Of a stretch of DNA of 41,801 nucleotides, positions 8,508 to 19,398 are shown in pieces. Source of the DNA: Gaiellales bacterium (GTDB taxonomy: Bacteria > Actinomycetota > Thermoleophilia > Gaiellales > JAICJC01). The notes under the pieces were generated by a model. That model did no database searches, had not been told where the DNA came from, and saw only the letters and a list, made by a program, of their open reading frames with translations. Each line of letters begins with the position of its first letter. Within the stretch, counting starts at the first letter, position 1. Both the position numbers and the translations under genes were made by a program. The DNA lies in NCBI GenBank assembly GCA_036273515.1, contig DASUHM010000073.1, positions 1-41,801 of the forward strand. The letters are read 5' to 3'.

Positions 8508-9452
8508 ATGCCCGAACGTCGCGTAACGGTGCTCGCCGGGGGTGTCGGCGGCGCGCGGTTCCTCCAGGGCCTCCTGGAAGTCCTGGACCCGGCCGCGGTC
8601 ACGATCGTCGGCAACGTCGGCGACGACCTCGAGCCGTACGGCCTGCACGTCTCGCCCGACCTCGACACCGTGCTCTACACGCTCACGGGCCGGATCGACG
8701 CCGAGAAGGGCTGGGGCGTCCGCGGCGACACGCCGCGCGCGCTCGAGCAGGCGCGCGCGCTGGGCGCAGAGGCGTGGTTCTGGCTGGGCGACCTCGACCT
8801 GGGCCTGCACATGGCCCGCACCGAGATGCTGCGCGCCGGGATGCCGCTCTCCGCCGTCACCGCGCGGCTGGCGGAGGCGATGGGTCTGCGCGCCGCCCTG
8901 CTCCCCTCGACCGACGACCGGCTGCGGACGATGATCACGATCCCCGCCGGCGAGGTCGACTTCCAGACCTACTACGTGCGCCGCGCCCACGCCGATCCGG
9001 TCTCGGCGATCCGATTCGACGGCGCCGACTCCGCGCGGCCGGCACCCGGCGTGCTCGAGGCGATCGCGACCGCCGACGTGGTCGTGATCGCGCCGTCGAA
9101 TCCGTTCATCTCGATCGACCCGATCCTGGCGGTGCCCGGGATCCGCGACGCGGTCGCCGCCCGCCGCGACCGGGTCGTCGCGGTGAGCCCGATCGTCGCG
9201 GGGAAGGCGCTGCGGGGGCCGGCGGCGGGGATGCTCGAGACGCTCGGCCACGAGACGTCCGTCGTCGGCGTCGCCGAGCTCTACCGGTCGCTGGCGGGGA
9301 CGCTCGTGATCGACGAGGAGGACGCCCCTGCCGCCGCCCGGGTCGAGGGCCTCGGCCTGCGCGCGCGGGTAACGGCGACGGTGATGGCGAATCTGGACGC
9401 CAGCCGGGCCCTCGCCGCGCAGACGCTCGCCGCCGGCGGGCTCCCTCCGTGA
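8508..9452 (+). CDS. cofD: 2-phospho-L-lactate (or phosphoenolpyruvate) transferase CofD/FbiA
   Basis: This 314-residue enzyme transfers the lactyl-phosphate or enolpyruvyl-phosphate group from the GDP-activated intermediate to the deazaflavin Fo, giving F420-0 or its dehydro form. The start LAGGVGGARFLQGL is the nucleotide-binding loop. NVGDDLE and HVSPDLDTVLYTL follow, and PSTDDRLRT at about residue 136 and APSNPFISIDPIL at about 204 are family motifs. The length matches FbiA (about 310-330). In actinobacteria the substrate is thought to come from phosphoenolpyruvate. The ATG at 8508 follows a short gap from the divergent permease. Its TGA overlaps the GTG of cofE, so the two are translationally coupled. 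Confidence 0.96.
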   Translation: MPERRVTVLAGGVGGARFLQGLLEVLDPAAVTIVGNVGDDLEPYGLHVSPDLDTVLYTLTGRIDAEKGWGVRGDTPRALEQARALGAEAWFWLGDLDLGLHMARTEMLRAGMPLSAVTARLAEAMGLRAALLPSTDDRLRTMITIPAGEVDFQTYYVRRAHADPVSAIRFDGADSARPAPGVLEAIATADVVVIAPSNPFISIDPILAVPGIRDAVAARRDRVVAVSPIVAGKALRGPAAGMLETLGHETSVVGVAELYRSLAGTLVIDEEDAPAAARVEGLGLRARVTATVMANLDASRALAAQTLAAGGLPP

Positions 9453-10186
9453 CCGAGCGGATCGAGGTGCTTCCGCTCGCCGTCGCCGGCGAGATCGAGG
9501 CGGGCACCGACCTGGCGGAGCTGGTGCTCGCGGCCGCCCCGCCCCTGCGCGACGGCGACGTCGTCGTGGTCGCCCACAAGGCGGTCTCGAAGAGCGAGGG
9601 CCGCGTCGTCGACCTGGCCACGGTGACGCCGTCGGCGCGGGCGCTCGAGCTCTCGCAGGAGGGCGGCGACCCGCGCATGGCCGAGCTCGTGCTGCGCGAG
9701 AGCCGCCGCATCGTCCGCCGCCGCGCGGGCCTCCTGATCGCCGAGACCCACCACGGCTTCGTGTGCGCGAGCGCCGGCATCGACCGCTCGAACGGCCCGG
9801 CCGCCGGCTGGGCGGTGCTGCTTCCGGTCGACCCGGACGCCTCCGCCGCGCGGCTGCGGGCCGGGCTCGAGCGCCGCAGCGGCGCGCGGCTGGCCGTCGT
9901 CGTCGCCGACACGATGGGGAGGGCGCTGCGACGGGGGATCGTCGGCACCGCCATCGGCGCGAGCGGCCTCGACGCGCTTCGCAGCTACGCCGGGACGGTC
10001 GACCCGGCCGGCTACGAGCTGCGGACGACGGCCGTCGCCGTGGCCGACGAGCTGGCCTCGGCCGCCGACCTCGTCCTCGGCAAGCTCGTGCGTGTCCCGG
10101 CGGCGCTGATCCGCGGCTTCGAGGCGCGCGGCGAGGGCAGCGGCCGCGACCTGATCCGCGACCCGGCCGAAGACCTGTTCAGGTGA
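9449..10186 (+). CDS. cofE: F420-0:gamma-glutamyl ligase CofE
   Basis: A 245-residue GTP-dependent ligase that adds glutamates to F420-0. The motifs HKAVSKSEGRVVDL, ESRRIVRRR, ETHHGFVCASAGIDRSN and VVVADTMGRALRRGIVG are those of CofE and of the N-terminal half of mycobacterial FbiB; the histidines and aspartates in them bind metal and GTP. The protein stops at about 245 residues, so the C-terminal nitroreductase-like FMN domain of FbiB, which reduces dehydro-F420-0, is missing. That step must be done by another protein if the phosphoenolpyruvate route is used. The GTG at 9449 overlaps the cofD stop (GTGA). The 3' end overlaps the convergent cofC by 8 bp. Confidence 0.95.
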   Translation: MTERIEVLPLAVAGEIEAGTDLAELVLAAAPPLRDGDVVVVAHKAVSKSEGRVVDLATVTPSARALELSQEGGDPRMAELVLRESRRIVRRRAGLLIAETHHGFVCASAGIDRSNGPAAGWAVLLPVDPDASAARLRAGLERRSGARLAVVVADTMGRALRRGIVGTAIGASGLDALRSYAGTVDPAGYELRTTAVAVADELASAADLVLGKLVRVPAALIRGFEARGEGSGRDLIRDPAEDLFR

Positions 10187-10784
10187 CGCAGGCGCCGGCC
10201 GTGACGAGGCGGCGGACGGCGGCCAGGTCGGCCGGGGTGTCGACGTCGCGGGCGAGCCCCGGCCGGTCGAGCATGACGACGTCGAGCCCGTGGGCACGGG
10301 CGCGGCGGGTGTGGACGGCAGCGCTCCCGGCCGCGCCAAAGGCGGGCACCAGTGCGCCCGCGGGGCACACCCAGAGCGCGTTCGTCCCGCCGTCGTGGGC
10401 GCGGCCGATCACCGCGGTCCGCTCGCCGCCGGCCTCGAGGAGCGCGACGACGTCAGCCGCGTCGACCAGCGGCAGATCGCCCGCCAGGTAGAGCACGGCG
10501 GCCGCGGGCCGCTCCAGCAACGAGCGGGCGTACACCAGGCCCTCGTTCCACGGGAGGCCGCCGTCGGAGACGCACTCGACCCCGAGCCGGCGGGCGAGGC
10601 CGGGCGCCGACGGATCCGAGCTGGCCAGCGCGACCCGGCCCGCGCCGGCGCGCACGGCAGCACGGGCGACCCCGGCGAGCATCCCCGCCATGAGCCGCCC
10701 GCGCTCGTCGTTCGTCAGCGCCGGCGCAAGCCGTGTCTTGGCCGCATCGAGCCGCTTCAGCGGGATGAGGACATCCGTCTCCAC
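10179..10784 (-). CDS. cofC: Phosphoenolpyruvate/2-phospho-L-lactate guanylyltransferase CofC/FbiD
   Basis: A 201-residue nucleotidyltransferase that activates phosphoenolpyruvate or 2-phospholactate with GTP for CofD. It opens with VLIPLKRLDAAKTRLAPAL, the GTP-binding loop of the family, followed by LYLAGDLPLVDAADV, where the aspartates bind metal, and GRAHDGGTNALWV. The length fits FbiD (about 210). The GTG at 10784 has TACCAT five nt upstream on the same strand, a candidate leaderless promoter. The gene is convergent with cofE and its end overlaps it by 8 bp, so the three F420 genes do not form one operon. The Fo synthase (cofG/cofH or fbiC) is not in the window. Confidence 0.94.
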   Translation of the reverse strand: METDVLIPLKRLDAAKTRLAPALTNDERGRLMAGMLAGVARAAVRAGAGRVALASSDPSAPGLARRLGVECVSDGGLPWNEGLVYARSLLERPAAAVLYLAGDLPLVDAADVVALLEAGGERTAVIGRAHDGGTNALWVCPAGALVPAFGAAGSAAVHTRRARAHGLDVVMLDRPGLARDVDTPADLAAVRRLVTAGACVT

Positions 10785-10802
10785 CCCGACATGGTACGGC
10801 GG

Positions 10803-11501
10803 CTAGTTGCTCAGCTTCACCCAGTCGATATCGCCCGTGTAGTAGTCGCAGGTCGTCTTGATCTGGTCGCAGTTCAGCTTGCCGCCGATCGTGACCGGCC
10901 GCGTGTTGGAGATGTTCCCCGTGCTGCCGTGCGCCGTGTCGACCACGCTGCCGTCGATGGTCAGCGTGAGCGCGTTCGCCGTGCGGGTGCACGTGGCGAC
11001 GTGGAAGGCGCCGTTGCTCAACACCGCCGGCGACGTGACCGCCTTGCGGACGAGCTTGCCGGACACCACACCGCGGAACACGCAGTTGATCTGGCCGTGC
11101 GGGTTCTCGACCTTGAAGTAGCCCCCGGGCGATCCGGCCTGGCCCTTCTGGACGATGTTGCCGAAGTGCTGCGTCGTCCGGTACCGGAGCGACACGGTGT
11201 ACGTCCCCGAGCCGGGATTGAGCGAGTTGCTGTTCGCCTGCACGATCCGCTCCGGCTTGGGCGGCGGGGCGGTCGGGCTGGCGAAGGGCCAGCGGTAGAC
11301 GGTCGCGCCCATCACGCTGACGCCCGTCTGCACGGCCGAGCCGATCGTGCCGTTCACGTGCCCGCTCGAGTCGATCATCGTGGTCGCGCCTGAGCCCTCG
11401 TTCATCTCCCAGTCGGCCAGCGTCGCCGCCGACGCGGGTGCCGCCACGGCCAGCGTCAAAACGACGGCAGCCGCAAGCGACTTGCCCAGTCTGTGCCTCA
11501 T
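10803..11501 (-). CDS. Secreted LamG/concanavalin-like domain protein
   Basis: A 232-residue protein with a clear signal peptide: MRHRLGKSL, a hydrophobic run and a likely cut after APASA. The mature part begins TLADWEMNEGSGATTMIDSS, the typical first strand of LamG-like jelly-roll domains, and ends GDIDWVKLSN, the usual last strand. Four cysteines cluster in the second half (INCVF, VATCTR, KLNCDQ, TTCDY) and may form disulfides. A strong ribosome site, AGGGAGG, sits four bases before the ATG at 11501, which settles the start. Such domains bind carbohydrates or protein surfaces outside the cell. The gene lies 18 bp upstream of cofC in the same direction, but I see no functional link. Confidence 0.82.
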   Translation of the reverse strand: MRHRLGKSLAAAVVLTLAVAAPASAATLADWEMNEGSGATTMIDSSGHVNGTIGSAVQTGVSVMGATVYRWPFASPTAPPPKPERIVQANSNSLNPGSGTYTVSLRYRTTQHFGNIVQKGQAGSPGGYFKVENPHGQINCVFRGVVSGKLVRKAVTSPAVLSNGAFHVATCTRTANALTLTIDGSVVDTAHGSTGNISNTRPVTIGGKLNCDQIKTTCDYYTGDIDWVKLSN

Positions 11502-11588
11502 ACGTCCTCCCTCTGCCTCGTAGGGTGCGCCAGTCACTGTAGCTTCACTCGACGCCGACTACCCGAACGGGCGGCCGAATTGCCGATC

Positions 11589-11594
11589 TAGACT
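11589..11594 (+). promoter_or_regulatory. Candidate -10 element of fgd (leaderless)
   Basis: TAGACT ends 7 nt before the GTG at 11602 and no ribosome site is present, so the message probably begins at the start codon. A divergent TACAGT at 11535-11540 on the minus strand may serve the LamG gene. Confidence 0.35.
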
Positions 11595-11601
11595 CACCCT
11601 C

Positions 11602-12603
11602 GTGCTGGAGATCGGGTACAAGGCGTCGGCGGAGCAATTTCCAGCCGCGCAGCTGCTCGGGTTCGCCCGGCTGGCCGAGGAATGCGGGTTTGGGAGCGTC
11701 GCCGTGTCGGACCACTTCCAGCCCTTCCGGCACACGGGCGGGCACGCGCCGGCGGCGCTGCCGTGGCTGGGCGCGCTCGCGGCGACGACGAGCCGCATCC
11801 GCATCGGGACGAGCGTGTCGACGCCGACGATGCGCTTCCACCCCTCGATCATGGCCCAGGCGTTCGCGACGATCGAGAACCTCGCGCCGGGCCGGATCTT
11901 CCTCGGCGTCGGCACCGGGGAGTCGGTGAACGAGGTGCCGGCGACGGCGATGGAGTGGCCGGGCTTCTCGGAGCGACTTGGCCGGCTCGAGGAGTCGGTC
12001 GAGCTGATGCGGCGGCTGTGGACGGAGGAGCGCGTCAGCTTCGACGGGCGCTGGTACCGCACCGCCCGCGCGACGGTGTACGACCGCCCGGCGCAGCCGA
12101 TCCCGATCCTGGTCGCGGCGGCCGGGCCGCGGGCCGCGCGCTTCGCCGGCCGGGTCGGCGACGGGTTCATCACGACGAGCGGCAAGCCCGCCGAGCTCTA
12201 CCGCGACACGCTGCTCCCCGCAGTGGCCGACGGGATCGAGAAGGCCGGCCGCGACCCGGACGCCTACGAGCGGCTGCTCGAGGTGAAGGTGTCGTATGCC
12301 GCCGACGTCGAGACGGCGATCGCCGACTGCCGCTACTGGGCGCCGCTGGCCCTACCCGCAGAGGCCAAGCAGGGCGTCGACGACCCGCTCGAGCTGGAAC
12401 GGCTGGCGGACGAGGAGCACGTCCGCCCCGAGAGCCGCTTCATCGTCTCGGCCGACCCCGACGAGGTGGCCGAGCGAATCGGCGCGAACGTCGCGCTCGG
12501 CTTCCGCCACCTTGTGATCCACGGGCCCGGTGCCGACCAAGCGGGGTTTATCCGCCGCTTCGCCTCGGACGTCATCCCGCGTCTGCAGGAGCGGTTCGGC
12601 TGA
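11602..12603 (+). CDS. fgd: F420-dependent glucose-6-phosphate dehydrogenase-like
   Basis: A 333-residue luciferase-like protein that lines up along its length with mycobacterial Fgd1. It should oxidise glucose-6-phosphate (or another sugar phosphate) to the lactone and supply reduced F420. The start GYKASAEQF matches Fgd1, VSDHFQPFRH holds the catalytic pair D37 and H38, and GTGESVNE holds the acid E107. The residues that bind the sugar phosphate are also kept: K195 in SGKPAEL, K256 in EAKQGVDD and R279 in SRFIVSADPDE. The aromatic residue that is Trp44 in Fgd1 is Phe42 here. The GTG at 11602 is chosen because it gives the normal N-terminus. With cofD, cofE and cofC within 4 kb, it would keep the local F420 pool reduced for the two LLM enzymes. 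Sugar specificity is not certain. Confidence 0.9.
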   Translation: MLEIGYKASAEQFPAAQLLGFARLAEECGFGSVAVSDHFQPFRHTGGHAPAALPWLGALAATTSRIRIGTSVSTPTMRFHPSIMAQAFATIENLAPGRIFLGVGTGESVNEVPATAMEWPGFSERLGRLEESVELMRRLWTEERVSFDGRWYRTARATVYDRPAQPIPILVAAAGPRAARFAGRVGDGFITTSGKPAELYRDTLLPAVADGIEKAGRDPDAYERLLEVKVSYAADVETAIADCRYWAPLALPAEAKQGVDDPLELERLADEEHVRPESRFIVSADPDEVAERIGANVALGFRHLVIHGPGADQAGFIRRFASDVIPRLQERFG

Positions 12604-12640
12604 GCGTCCAGGGCGGCTGGGTGAGCCAGCGGCGTTCGGC

Positions 12641-12651
12641 GTGCCAGGCAC
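12641..12651. repeat. Degenerate REP-like palindrome core
   Basis: GTGCCAGGCAC, an 11-nt palindrome with 5-bp arms around a central A, is identical to the centre of the palindrome at 13995-14019. The outer arms are absent. It lies in the 167-bp gap 12604-12770 between the convergent ends of fgd and the next LLM gene; nothing else is recognisable there. Confidence 0.4.
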
Positions 12652-12770
12652 AACCGCACCGTCACCCGAGAACCCAGCTTGATCTTCGGTGCGCCGCAGC
12701 TCCGCCACCCTCACGATGGGAGCGCTCCGCTGCAGCGGGAGTCAGAGGCCGGGGCGCGGTTCGGCGTAGC

Positions 12771-13721
12771 TCAGCCGACCGCAGGCACGAGCTCGCGGCC
12801 GAACATCTCCACCGCGTCAAGGTCGTCGTGCAGGAGGTGCTGGAGCATCATCCGCTCGACGCCGGCGCCCGCCAGTTCGCGCAGCCTGGCGACCGCCTCG
12901 TCGACCGTCCCGCACACCCAGGTGTCGCGGTTCTCGGCCAGCACGGACGCGCCGTCGCCCCGCTCGAAGCCGAGATCGACCAGCCGCTGCGCCCGCGCCT
13001 CGGCCTCGGCCGGGTCGGAGCCGACGCAGACCATGCACATCGCCGAGAGGACGAGCGTCCGGGGATCGCGGCCGTGCCGGGCGCAGGCCTCGTCCATCCG
13101 CCGGCGCAGGTCGCGGCACTCCTCGACCGTCGGGCCGACGACGTTGTACTCCTGACCGATCCGCGCGGCCACCTCGACGGTGCGGCGCTTGCCAGAGCCG
13201 CCGATGATCACGGGCGGGTGGGGCCGCTGGACAGGGCGCGGCAGCGCGTCGCAGTCCTCGAGCTTGTAGTGGCGGCCCGAGTAGGAGAAGGACTCGGTCG
13301 TCCACTGGCCCACGATGATCTCGGCCTGCTCCTCGAACACCTCCATCCGCTCGCCCAGGGAGCCGAACGGGAAGCCGAAGGCGCGATGCTCGCGCTCGTA
13401 CCAGCCGGCGCCGAGGCCGAGCTCGGCCCGTCCCCCGGAGATGTGGTCGACGGTCGTCGCCGCCCGGCCGAGCACCGACGGATGGCGGAAGGTGGCCGGC
13501 GAGACCATCGTCCCGAGCCGGATCCGCTCGGTGCGGGCGGCCAGGCCGGCGAGCGTCGTCCAGGCGTCCAGCGACCCGCGGGTGGCGCCCTCGTCGACCG
13601 AGACGTAATGGTCGGAGCGGAAGAGGCCCTCGAGCCCGACCCGCTCGCAGGTCTCGGCAAGGGCGATCCACTGCGGCCAGGTGACGTCCTCCTGGCCCTC
13701 GATCATCAGGCACAGCCGCAT
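12771..13721 (-). CDS. LLM-class F420-dependent oxidoreductase
   Basis: A 316-residue TIM-barrel protein of the luciferase-like family. The ATG at 13721 (MRLCLMIEGQEDVTW) is preferred to an upstream frame start because it gives the usual first strand. Visible motifs are RSDHYVS near residue 37, RIRLGTMVSPATFRHPSVL, TTVDHISGGRAELGLGAGWYE, which contacts the cofactor, and PPVIIGGSGKRRTVEVAARI in the phosphate-binding loop. This subfamily is annotated as TIGR03560-type F420 enzymes; the substrate is unknown. A TAGCGT element (13730-13735 read on the minus strand) lies 8 nt before the ATG and a perfect inverted repeat lies just upstream, so the gene is probably leaderless and repressor-controlled. 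Confidence 0.9.
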   Translation of the reverse strand: MRLCLMIEGQEDVTWPQWIALAETCERVGLEGLFRSDHYVSVDEGATRGSLDAWTTLAGLAARTERIRLGTMVSPATFRHPSVLGRAATTVDHISGGRAELGLGAGWYEREHRAFGFPFGSLGERMEVFEEQAEIIVGQWTTESFSYSGRHYKLEDCDALPRPVQRPHPPVIIGGSGKRRTVEVAARIGQEYNVVGPTVEECRDLRRRMDEACARHGRDPRTLVLSAMCMVCVGSDPAEAEARAQRLVDLGFERGDGASVLAENRDTWVCGTVDEAVARLRELAGAGVERMMLQHLLHDDLDAVEMFGRELVPAVG

Positions 13722-13739
13722 GGCGGCTGACGCTACCAC

Positions 13740-13770
13740 GCAATTGACATCCGCACGGAGTGTCAATTGC
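13740..13770. promoter_or_regulatory. Perfect inverted repeat, candidate operator
   Basis: The arms GCAATTGACA (13740-13749) and TGTCAATTGC (13761-13770) are perfect 10-bp inverted copies around an 11-nt spacer. The site covers the -35 region of the leaderless promoter proposed for the LLM gene that starts at 13721. The size and symmetry suit a dimeric repressor such as a TetR or MarR type. No regulator gene is adjacent, so the protein is unknown. Its AT-rich arms stand out in this GC-rich gap. Confidence 0.6.
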
Positions 13771-13870
13771 GCGGCCCGCCGCCGAGAGAATTCACCGCAC
13801 GTTTACGAATGGTTTTCCGCGCGGTAACCCAATGCGCCCGCGCGGAGACCAAACTGCATCTCGCCGTACC

Positions 13871-13975
13871 GCAGCGGCGCGCTCCCCCGGGCGCGCCGCG
13901 ACCAAGGTTTGGGCCGCTGCAAGGTTCCCCGGAGGGGGAAAACGCCCGGGGCTCCGCTGTGAGGGAGCTCCGGGC
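13871..13975 (+). other. Hairpin-rich segment upstream of glgE, possible structured RNA
   Basis: Three strong hairpins follow each other on the plus strand. The first pairs 13874-13882 with 13891-13899 (9 bp) and competes with an outer helix pairing GCAGCGGC (13871-13878) with GCCGCTGC (13913-13920). The second pairs TTCCCC (13925-13930) with GGGGAA (13935-13940) over the loop GGAG. The third pairs 13944-13955 with 13964-13975 (12 bp, one G-U) over an 8-nt loop. The REP-like palindrome at 13995 follows. I could not match it to a riboswitch class I know. If the TAGCGT at 14056 is the glgE promoter, the segment lies upstream of the transcript and would not be its leader. The rest of the 350-bp gap shows nothing further. 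Confidence 0.4.
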
Positions 13976-13994
13976 CACCACCCCTGTCGCATGC

Positions 13995-14019
13995 ATACCC
14001 GGTGCCAGGCACCGGGTAT
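13995..14019. repeat. REP-like palindrome, GGTGCCAGGCACC type
   Basis: A 25-nt perfect palindrome with 12-bp arms (ATACCCGGTGCC and GGCACCGGGTAT) around a central A. It is followed by GTATTCAGCG (14016-14025), the same ten bases that flank the palindrome at 29873 on the other strand. This shared flank and the common core pattern mark one repeat family. Confidence 0.65.
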
Positions 14020-14055
14020 TCAGCGCGGCGGTCGCTCCGGAGGGCATCAATCGTC

Positions 14056-14061
14056 TAGCGT
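14056..14061 (+). promoter_or_regulatory. Candidate -10 element of the glgE operon
   Basis: TAGCGT lies 10 nt before the ATG at 14072. It would drive the whole seven-gene operon without a leader. A GGAGGG at 14039-14044 is too far away to be a ribosome site for either ATG 14072 or the in-frame GTG at 14060. Confidence 0.3.
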
Positions 14062-14071
14062 GCAAACCCCC

Positions 14072-16086
14072 ATGGCGAGGGCAGCCAGCGAACTCACCGG
14101 CAGCGCCGTCCCCGACGCCGACGGCAGGCGGCGGGTCGTCGTCGAGAACGTGCGCCCGTGCGTCGACGGCGGCCGCTTCCCCGTGAAGCGGGTGGCCGGC
14201 GACCAGGTCGAGGTGACCGCCGACGTGCTCGCCGACGGCCACGACGTCGTCGCCGCCGTCGTCCGCCACCGCCGCGACGGCGAGCGCCGCTTCCGCGAGG
14301 TGCGCATGCAGCCGCTCGGCAACGACCGCTTCGCCGCGTCGTTCCCGGTCGAGGTGCTCGGCCGCCACGCGTTCGCGGTGCGGGCCTGGATCGACCGCTT
14401 CGCCACCTGGCGCGACCAGCTCGACCGCCGGGTCGAGGCGGGGCAGGACGTGCGGGTCGAGCTGGCGGTCGGCGTGGAGCTCGTCGAGGCGGCGGCCGGA
14501 TCGGCCCCGGCGGCCGCGGCGACCGAGCTTCGCAAGTGGCGCGCCCGCCTGGCCGGCGACGATCCCGAGGCGGCCGCGGCGGCCGCGCTCGACCCGGCCC
14601 TGGCAGACCTGATGGCCGCCCACGACCCGCGCCCGCACGCCACCGACTCCGACCTGGCCGTGCCGGTGTGGGTCGACCGGCCGCTGGCCCGGTTCTCGGC
14701 CTGGTACGAGCTTTTCCCGCGCTCGCTCGGCGGCGGCCGCCACGGCACGCTCCGCGACGTCCGCGACGAGCTCGAGCGCATCGCCGGCATGGGCTTCGAC
14801 GTGCTCTACCTGCCCCCGGTGCACCCGATCGGCGAGACCCACCGCAAGGGCCGCAACAACACGCCCGCCGCCGGGCCGGGCGACGTCGGCAGTCCCTGGG
14901 CGATCGGCGCCGCCGCGGGCGGGCACACCGCCGTCCACCCCGATCTCGGCAGCGTCGCCGACGTCCGCCGGCTGGCCGAGGCGTGCGCGAAGCGCGGCAT
15001 CGCCCTCGCGCTCGACATCGCCTTCCAGTGCTCGCCCGACCACCCCTGGGTCTCCGAGCACCCGGAGTGGTTCCGGCATCGGCCCGACGGCTCGATCCGG
15101 TATGCGGAGAACCCGCCGAAGCGCTACGAGGACATCTACCCGCTCGACTTCGAATCGGAGGACTGGGCCGGGCTGTGGCGGGCCCTCGCCGACGTCGTCC
15201 GCTTCTGGCTGCGCCAGGGCGTCTCCGTCTTCCGGGTCGACAACCCGCACACGAAGCCGTTCGCGTTCTGGGAGTGGATGATCGCCGACGTGACCCGCGA
15301 CCACCCGGAGACGATCTTCCTGGCCGAGGCGTTCACCCGGCCGCGGGTGATGGAGCGGCTGGCCAAGGCCGGGTTCACCCAGTCGTACACCTACTTCGCC
15401 TGGCGCAACGGCAAGCACGAGCTCGAGGGCTACCTGCACGAGCTGACCCAGACGGGCCTGCGCGACTACTTCCGGCCCAACTTCTGGCCGAACACGCCCG
15501 ACATCCTCACCGAGCCGATGCAGACCGGCGGCCGCCCGACGTTCGCCGCGCGGCTCGTGCTGGCAGCGACGCTCTCGCCCAGCTACGGCATCTACGGGCC
15601 GGCGTTCGAGCTCGTGGAGCAGCGTGGCCTCCGGCCGGGGAGCGAGGAGTACCTCGACTCCGAGAAGTACCAGCTGCGCGGCTGGGACACCGCCGGCCCC
15701 GACTCGCTCGAGCCGCTCGTGACGGCGGTGAACGCCGCCCGCCGCGCGCACTCCGCGCTGCAGACGAACGACCGGCTGGAGTTCCGGTACGTCGACAACG
15801 ACATGCTCGTCGCCTACACGAAGCACACGGAGGATCGCGGCGACGTCGTGCTCTGCATCGTCAACCTCGACCCCCACCACACCCAGTCGGGCTGGATCGA
15901 CCTCCCGCTCGAGCACCTCGGCATCGATCCCGACGGCCCCTACCAGGTGCACGACCTGCTCGCCGACGCCACCTACACGTGGCAGGGCGGGCACAACTAC
16001 GTGGAGCTCGACCCGCACCGCTCCTCCGCCCACGTCTTCCACATCCGCCGGCGCCTGCGCACCGAGCACGACTTCGAGTACTACGC

Positions 16087-16090
<4 letters not shown>
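14072..16090 (+). CDS. glgE: Alpha-1,4-glucan:maltose-1-phosphate maltosyltransferase GlgE
   Basis: A 672-residue GH13_3 enzyme that adds maltosyl units from maltose-1-phosphate to the growing end of an alpha-1,4-glucan. The N-terminal 190 residues form the beta-sandwich domain ([21 protein letters not shown]) typical of GlgE, and [10 protein letters not shown] begins the catalytic barrel. [15 protein letters not shown] holds the nucleophile D390, [10 protein letters not shown] the acid E419 and PNTPDILTE the third carboxylate D477. The length matches actinobacterial GlgE (about 660-700). The ATG at 14072 is preferred; an in-frame GTG lies at 14060. Its TGA overlaps the ATG of the next gene, which makes the enzyme's substrate, so the pathway is co-translated. 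Confidence 0.97.

Positions 16091-19394
<3,304 letters not shown>

Positions 19395-19398
<4 letters not shown>

Noticed and set aside
10803-11501. Treating the LamG protein as part of the F420 pathway because it precedes cofC
   Set aside because: It is a secreted binding-domain protein with its own ribosome site, and cofC seems to have its own promoter.
13871-13975. Reading the hairpin segment as a known riboswitch (cyclic-di-AMP, cobalamin, glycine, SAM, TPP)
   Set aside because: The conserved core sequences of these classes are not present as far as I can see.
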